Assembly (NCBI RefSeq): GCF_027595985.1
Contig: NC_073303.1
Span: 370,338,386 to 370,402,385 of the forward strand
Length of the DNA: 64,000 bases
Source: Sorex araneus
Taxonomy: Eukaryota > Chordata > Mammalia > Eulipotyphla > Soricidae
Reading direction: 5' to 3'
In this document: positions 57,950-64,000 of the stretch, piece by piece
How the letters are laid out: each line of letters begins with the position of its first letter
How positions within the stretch are numbered: position 1 is the first letter of the stretch
The notes under the pieces: model-generated
The model's database searches: none
Seen by the model: only the letters and a program-made list of their open reading frames with translations
Told to the model about the DNA's origin: nothing
Made by a program: the position numbers and the translations under genes

Positions 57950-59162
57950 ACCTTCCCTTTCTTTTTTTCTCACTCCTTTTTATGTTCCTCTTTTCACCTT
58001 CACTGGCTCTTTCCCAGCGAGGCTAAGCCCCTCGCCTGGTTTCCTCTTTGCCCACAGGGGCTAATGTGCCCAGCCCGGTGCCCGGGCTGCCCCCACTCAG
58101 GTCTGAGACTGCCCGCTGGGATCCCCGTGCTCCCGGGGACAGGAATCTTGAAGCGGTTCCGGTGGGGCCGAGGAGGCTTTATCGAAAGGGGCCTTTGGGC
58201 CCAGGCTGTCTCCGAGTAGCGCCACATACGGCCTTTTCTGACCGTTTTTGACATCCTGTGGATCCGGAGCAGGTTTAGTCACGAATGTTCTAAGAACGGG
58301 AGAGGGTTTCACCCCCTTCAGGTCCCCACAGGGCTGCCCAGCCTCGGAGGACTGTCGGGGCCTTATGCTCACAGATAAGGTGAGGAGGTGACGGTGGACT
58401 GTAGTTGTCGGGGTGTCCTTTCGGTGTTGACAGTTGTAAAAGTGCCCAGGATGGCTGAGGTGCCGCGTGGGGATCGGCCACAGGGTGACCTCCGGGCCCT
58501 GCCCCTGTAGCCAGTCGGGCCCTGTGCCAGCTCACACTTTCCAGTTTCCATCCTTCGTCCTCCCTCAGGCGCGTCCTTCTCCTTCTCCCTGGTGCCTGTC
58601 CTGGTGGGTCTCGGTCCTTAGCCCCCTCTTACTACACCTGCAAGTCCTGGACACTTCCCAGAACCAGGTGACTCTTATTCCGGAGTGGCCCCGGCACACT
58701 CCAGGTCACCGTGTCCTTATCCCAGGGAATCCCAACGCTGACGGCCGTAGCCTCTTGCTCTAGGGTTTCGACTCCCGTAAGCGCCCTGGCTACGCTCCCG
58801 GTGCAGCCTCTCTGCCCTGTTTGTGTCACGGGTTCTGTTGGTCTGGAAGGTTCCACACTGCAATGGGGTGGATTCCTGTCCGGCTGCAGGCCGACTCCTC
58901 CTGGGAACTTCCCGTGGCTCACGGCCCACCCCAGCCTGCAATTACCCCAGCACTGTCCTAGCCTGCAATTACCCCGGCATCTTTGTCACAGTCCTTGATG
59001 GGTCTGCCCAGTGTCCTGCCCACGGCATCAGTCACCCCGACTGGCAACTCCATTCCCGCCTCCTCTTACGAGCACAAAGGTACCCTAAAGCCCCGGGTCT
59101 ATGGCAGTAGTTTATCAGCAGACTCTTTAGCCTGTTTTTATTTATTTATTTACATTCTTAAT

Positions 59163-59402
59163 TGGGCTGGAGTGATAGCACAGCGGTAGGGCGTTTGCCT
59201 TTCACGCGGCCGACCCATGTTCGATTCCTCCACCCCACTCGGAGAGCCCAGCAAGCTACCGAGAGTATCGCACCTGCATAGCAGACCCTGGCAAGCTACC
59301 TGTGGCATATTGGATATACCAAAAACAGTAACAATAAGTCTCACAATGAGAGACGTTACTGGTGCCCGCTCGAACAAATCGATGAGCAACAGGATGACAG
59401 TG
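59163..59402 (+). mobile_element. SOR-type SINE (B body) inserted in an L1-like 3' end
   Basis: Flanked by ACATTCTTAAT at 59152-59162 and 59403-59413. It interrupts the left (A-tail) end of the reverse L1-like element. Confidence 0.88.
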
Positions 59403-59413
59403 ACATTCTTAAT

Positions 59414-59660
59414 GGAATCCCAGTGAGATGCACAGTTAAAAAGTAGTTCATGATGGGTTTTCAGTCATACAATGTTCTAACACACATCCTTCATCACTGT
59501 ACACCCCCCCCACCCCCCGCACCCCCGCCATCGCCTTGTCCTTTTGGGCCTTATGCTTTGAGATACAGATACTGAAAGGTCATCATGTATATCCCTTTAC
59601 CTCCCTTCAGCCCTCAGTTCTTGTCTAGAGCGATTATCCTACTACTGTCTTCAGCCGACT
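59414..59660 (-). mobile_element. L1-like 3' end, subfamily II
   Basis: Contains GGTTTTCAGTCATACAATG, a long C-run (59503-59528; G-rich on the - strand) and GAGATACAGATACTGAAAGG, all shared with the 51.7-kb copy. Confidence 0.72.
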
Positions 59661-60222
59661 TTTTAAACCACTTTATGCTGAGTGGTGAACTTGACTCTTT
59701 TCCTCAGTCCACAACATATTGATAATAAAACATCCCAGACCGTAATGGAAGTCACGTCCAGATTTTGGACCCTGGCAGGAGGGGTGCACCTCGTCTCTGC
59801 AGGGTGTGAAGCCGGCCGCCCTGATGTTGGGGACCCCACCCGCCCCAGCCAGTCCTGCTGCATTCCGTCTGTGGTCAACCCCGTGGCACCTCACCCAGCC
59901 CCGATATGGACCTCCGGGGCCTCTAAAGCACCTCTCGCACCGTCGCCCTTCAGAACTCCTGCCCAGCCTGTAAACCTCCCACCCAGCACTGACTCACGGG
60001 GTGCGCGCCCAGTCTCCCGACCAGCTCTCTCTCACCTCCTCGCGGCTGTTGAGAGAGAATTCACCTTGCTTCTTCTTAGCACTTTGCGAGAGTGCATGCT
60101 TGGCTCGAAACTGCGTGTTTGCAGACATGTGGTGTCTCTCTGGTAGGGATGGAGGTCAGGCATGATCACGGTTTGAGTTTCTGGCTGCTTCAGATGATTT
60201 TCTTCTTTAAAATTATAGAAGG

Positions 60223-60398
60223 TGGGGCTGGAGTGATAGCACAGCTGGTAGGGTATTTGCCTTGCACTCGGCCAACCCGAGTTCGATTCCCAGCATCCCA
60301 TATGGTCCCCTGAGCACGGCCAGGGGTAATTCCTGAGTGCAGAGCCAGGAGTGACCCCTGAGCATCGCTGGGTGTGACCCAAAAAGCAAAAAAAAAAA
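60223..60398 (+). mobile_element. SOR-type SINE (A body) with 14-bp target-site duplication
   Basis: AAAATTATAGAAGG at 60209-60222 and 60399-60412 flanks a nearly intact copy with a poly(A) tail. Confidence 0.93.
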
Positions 60399-61015
60399 AA
60401 AATTATAGAAGGAGGCCTGCATCAGTGAATTCTGGAGAACCCCCTTTTGAGTGTACCTGTGGGAAGGGGAGTGAGGTGGGTGCTCTTGCCCGCTTGGAAG
60501 CGGCAGGCTGGCTTGGGGGTGACTCTGCCACCCCTCCTGTGAGACCCGAGGAGAACATTCAGCGCCTCTGACTGTTTCTTGCAGAAGGAACATGGTTGAG
60601 CACCAGTTCACTCTATAGGCTGAAAAGTAATTCTTTCCCTGGGACTGTGTTTTCTACTTGGACTACACTCTTGGACCTGAAGGTGTTCTTTCCTAAGAAA
60701 CTAAAATCATCCCTTTTTTAGATTTACCGGGCAAGGATCCTTTTGTTTAAAGCTCCAATCCTCTCACAAACGCTGATGTACAGATAAGCTGGGGTGGAAC
60801 AAGCAGATGGGGGTGGAGGTCATTCTAGTGTTCTGTTCCCGCCTCTGATTCCACCCGTGTGAGCTGTGAAATGTCTTAGGTCACTTGTGCATGTTTGTGT
60901 TTCCGTGATGTCTTTGCATTGGGATGAGACTAATGGGAAACTGGTGATTGTCCCCTGGACTAGATGAAACTGATGTGACATTTATCTCCACCTCTTTGCT
61001 TGTCCAGGCAGGGCG

Positions 61016-61016
<1 letters not shown>

Positions 61017-61076
<60 letters not shown>
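61017..61076. repeat. (CA)n microsatellite
   Basis: About 29 uninterrupted CA units. Confidence 0.97.
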
Positions 61077-61079
<3 letters not shown>

Positions 61080-61195
61080 CTATATCCACCTGAGATTGTG
61101 TCTACCCCGCCCCCAGCCCAAAGTTCTATGGATCTGGTTGGTTCAGATCCAGTTCTCTCTTTCCAGTTTACCCAACTCTCCTTTTTTGTGTTTTT

Positions 61196-61366
61196 GTGTT
61201 TGGGGGGGCTCACACCTGGCGGGACTCAGGACTTACTTCTGTCTCTACGCTCAGGGATGACTCGATACTCCTAGTGGGGCTTGGGGGACAATATGGGATA
61301 TCTAAGATCACACCTGGGCCGGCCGCCTGTAAGGCAAATGTCCTCCCCACTGAACTACAGCTCTGT
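61196..61366 (-). mobile_element. Diverged SOR-type SINE (A body)
   Basis: GGGGCTCACACCTGGCGGG and GTAAGGCAAATGTCCTCCCC are reversed tail and head words. Confidence 0.78.
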
Positions 61367-61879
61367 TTTGAGTCTTCTTGGTGCCGCCCGTGCTGTAAAG
61401 TTCACCTACCCCCCTGTGTCTTTTACTTCCTGAAATGTCAAGTGTGAAATGGAAGGAGGAGTGCGGGGGGCCTGGACAGGCCGGTGCCCGCTCTGCTGTG
61501 AGTTTGCCCAGGGCGGCACATCCGTCCCCCTGTATCCCTGCCCTGGACTCGAGCACGGGGAGCCTTCGGGATGTGAGCCAGGGAGGACCTTGACCATGGT
61601 CATTTCTAGAGGACCCAGTCCAGAGCCCTGTGTGCGAGACACAGCACCAAGCCATTTTCTCAATGGGCGCTTTACTGCATTTCTGCCAAGTTGTAAGGAA
61701 TTTGCACTATTTGGGGCTACGAGGGTGTGGCTTTCACATTTTTTTGCACCCCCAAACTTTCTTGACCCTGAATCACAGACATCCCTCTGGGAAGAATATC
61801 TTCAGAGGAAGTTGCAGAGGAGCTTCAAAGGTGTGTGTGAGAGAGACGGAGATAGTTGTATGCCCAGGGACACAGTTGA

Positions 61880-62028
61880 AGCAGTTTTGACCCAGGTTAT
61901 ATCCCGGACATCCTATATGGTCCCCCGAGCACCGCCAGGAGTAATTCCTGAGTGCAGAGCCAGGAATAGCCCCTGAGCATCTCCAGGTATGACCCCAAAT
62001 TACAAATAAAATAAAATAAAAATAAAGT
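61880..62028 (+). mobile_element. SOR-type SINE (A body), 5'-truncated
   Basis: Starts near the B box (CAGTTTTGACCCAGG) and ends in an AAATAAA-type tail. Confidence 0.85.
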
Positions 62029-62629
62029 GGCTACTTCCTTAACCCTGAGAGTCACTTGGTGAGTGAGCCAGTGTCGACCCCGCAGCTCTCTGTTGGACAT
62101 AAACGTAGCGACTAAACACGACACAAAGATTAGCACCCGCAGACTGCAAGCCCCAAGTTGGTCAGCAGAGTCATGTTTTCCCTGGAGCTCCGGGGGAAAC
62201 TCTAGGGTGGCGAGTCCCTGCCCTTGCTCTTTGCAGCTTCCAGACGCCACCTGCATCCCTCTCCCGCGGCCCCTCATTCTAACCTTAGCGTCTGTTGTCT
62301 TGTTGTCACATCTCCGCCGATACCGGTCTCCTGCCTCTCTCCTCTGAAGACCCTGATCACTTTAGCCCACCTGGACGCGCACGAGCATCTTCTCCTTCTC
62401 AGGACCCTTAACCCGGTCCCACCCCCAAAGTGCCCGCTGCTCTGTGAGGGAACAGATCCACAGGTTACCCTCAGGGAGTTCCCGGGTCACAGCCACATGC
62501 GGAGATCTCCAGGGTGTGATATCCTGCCGGCCCCGGCCAGCGTCCACTACGGGGGAGCTGCTAGTCCAGGGTGGCACGGGGGCAGCTGATACATTTCTCT
62601 GCTCACTGCTTAGGCTGCAGACCGTCCCG

Positions 62630-62797
62630 ATGGATCACCTCAGTGAGGCCAATGGCACTTTTGCCATCAACTTACTGAAGATGCTGGGCGAGGAGGACGC
62701 TGCCCGAAACGTGTTCTTCTCCCCCCTGAGCCTCTCCTCGGCCCTGGCCATGGTCTTGATGGGGGCCAGAGGAGACACGGCCTCCCAGATGTTCCAG
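62630..62797 (+). CDS. SERPINB8: SERPINB8, first coding exon only (gene continues beyond window)
   Basis: 168 nt encode 56 residues, [19 protein letters not shown] to GDTASQMFQ, close to human SERPINB8 ([14 protein letters not shown]...). SERPINB8 is a cytosolic clade B serpin that inhibits furin-type proteases in vitro and is linked to epithelial adhesion in human. The exon is in phase 0 and ends before donor GTAAGC at 62798. Two acceptors are possible: TAG at 62613 or CAG at 62620. The start ATG is the family start, and exon length equals the first coding exons of SERPINB2 and SERPINB10. Human Cys5 is Ser here. The reactive loop lies outside the window, so activity cannot be judged. Confidence 0.93.
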
Positions 62798-62838
62798 GTA
62801 AGCCTTCTCTTTGCCAGGGACCAGTGCCCTGCCCATGG

Positions 62839-62880
62839 CGGGGTGGGGGGGGGGGGGGAGGCGGTGTGGGGGCGGGGCGG
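62839..62880 (+). repeat. G-rich tract in SERPINB8 intron 2
   Basis: A run of about 14 G followed by further G tracts (GGCGGTGTGGGGGCGGGGCGGG), 40 bp after the exon donor. G-quadruplex potential on the coding strand. Confidence 0.85.
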
Positions 62881-63568
62881 GAGCAGTCGCTGAGGGGGCT
62901 GTGCGGAGGGCAGTCTCTCCGGGCACGGAGGAGACCGTGCCATCCTTATCTTCTCACTAGACCAGATATCACGGCGGTAGAGTCAGTTCTGTGTTTGGAT
63001 TGGGTAAACGGTCATTCTGTTCACCAAAGGCAGAGAACTTCAACTTACTCTACCATTGTAATTGTGTGCCTGCAGCTTATTTTAAGTGGAAGTCCAGCTG
63101 TCAAAGGCATTTTTTTGTGAAATGGGTCACTTCCAGCACAGGATTGTGCAAATGTGAAAGAATCATAGTTTTCGGAGCTATTTAAAGGGGATCTACAGTA
63201 TGACCTTGAAAGTCATGCGCGAGCTTTCCGGAGAGCACCCTGCTACCTGTCCCCGTCTCGGCTGTGTGACTGTTCTGTCACACCAGCTTGCCATACTGCC
63301 AGAAGTGCTTCCGAGGCTGCAGTTAGACCCCCATAGCCATTGTCCTTCCAGCTCTTCAGAGAGACTTTGGGACAGGATATAGGGAGAAGCAAGAAACTCT
63401 GTGATCCCATGACTTTTTAAAATCTCTGATTTTTAAATCTCTGATCCGAAGAATTTGAATCAAATTACTGACAACACAGTTTAATGTTTACTTTTGCTTG
63501 CTCTGCCTGATACTCCCTGAACCATGTTCCTTTGCACCTTCACGGCAGGAAGAAACCAAGTAGATCAG

Positions 63569-64000
63569 AATGTGTGTGTGTTGTGTGTGTGGTGTTTGTG
63601 CACGCATGTTGTGTATGATGTATGTGTGTGTGTTGTGTGTGTGGTGTTTGTGCTCGTGTATTGTGTATGATGTATGTGTGTGTATGGTGTGTGTGATTAT
63701 GTATATGTGTGTGGTATGTGTGTGGTGTGTGTGCATGTATATATATGTGTGCCTGTGTGTGGTGTGTGCATGTATGTGTTCGTCTGTGTGCCTGTGTGTA
63801 TATGTGTGTATATGTATGTGTATGTGTATGGGTGCGTGTGTGTGTGTGTGCTGTGTGTGCATGTGTGCGTGTGTGTGTGTGTGGGTACATGTGTTTGTAT
63901 GTGTTTGTGCATGTGCTTGCGTGTGTTGTGTGCGCATGCGTGTGTGCTTGTGTATATGTGTGTGTATATGTGTGTGTGTTGTGTGTGCATGTGTGTGTGC
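63569..64000. repeat. Complex TG-rich repeat
   Basis: Interrupted TG units with a higher-order period of about 68 bp near its start (TGGTGTTTGTGC at 63590 and again near 63643). It reaches the window edge. His/Thr-rich open frames on the - strand are repeat artefacts. Confidence 0.9.

Larger units (their letters stand above)
56997..62613 (+). other. SERPINB8: SERPINB8 intron 1
   Basis: Contains the TTCC tract, five SINEs, an L1-like 3' end and a CA microsatellite. GC content stays high to about 59.1 kb, so many overlapping open frames occur there; none is recognised as a gene. Confidence 0.65.
62798..64000 (+). other. SERPINB8: SERPINB8 intron 2, partial
   Basis: Runs to the window edge. 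The part 62.9-63.55 kb holds no recognised feature; the rest is a TG-rich repeat. Confidence 0.75.

Noticed and set aside
56544-58064. Long GC-rich open frames on both strands, including 389 aa on + and 286 aa on -
   Set aside because: They cross the CpG island, a TTCC microsatellite and a SINE; overlapping frames on both strands and low-complexity composition point to chance openness.
63488-64000. His/Thr-rich open frames on the - strand
   Set aside because: Translation of the TG-rich repeat at the window edge.

Overview
The window is nuclear DNA from a shrew, most likely Sorex. The evidence is about 45 copies of a tRNA-derived SINE whose head carries A-box and B-box motifs and whose two bodies match the Sorex SOR family as I remember it. 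Gene structure is vertebrate: short coding exons, GT-AG introns, one CpG island, and old MIR and L1 fragments. No bacterial, viral or plasmid gene is present.

The genes are part of the clade B serpin cluster, in the order found on human chromosome 18q21, all on the + strand. SERPINB2 (plasminogen activator inhibitor 2) is complete: promoter and 5' UTR exon near 6.0-6.2 kb, seven coding exons from 9.79 to 20.97 kb, 415 residues. SERPINB10 (bomapin) is complete in its coding part: seven exons from 29.66 to 50.11 kb, 397 residues, with a candidate 5' exon near 25.4 kb. SERPINB8 begins at a CpG island at 56.8-57.4 kb and its first coding exon is at 62.63-62.80 kb; the rest lies beyond the window. 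Coding exon sizes follow the clade B pattern (168, 118, 143 and 405 nt shared by SERPINB2 and SERPINB10), which supports every splice site chosen.

Layout: 1-5.9 kb is gene-free sequence upstream of SERPINB2; 6.1-21.9 kb is SERPINB2; 21.9-25.3 kb is intergenic; about 25.4-50.7 kb is SERPINB10; 50.7-56.8 kb is intergenic with no recognisable HMSD counterpart; 56.8 kb to the end is the start of SERPINB8. Introns and spacers are filled with SINEs, L1 3' ends, microsatellites, a 24-bp minisatellite, a processed retrocopy and a chimeric retroelement.

The most notable results come from reading the serpin proteins against the known human ones. The shrew SERPINB2 keeps only two cysteines, Cys79 and Cys161, the pair linked to its redox-controlled polymerisation. 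The shrew SERPINB10 has lost Cys68, half of the disulfide reported for human bomapin. SERPINB2 intron 2 appears to use a GC donor. No undescribed gene system was found; what is unusual lies in lineage-specific residue changes and in retroelement structure. Human comparisons are from memory and were not checked by alignment software.
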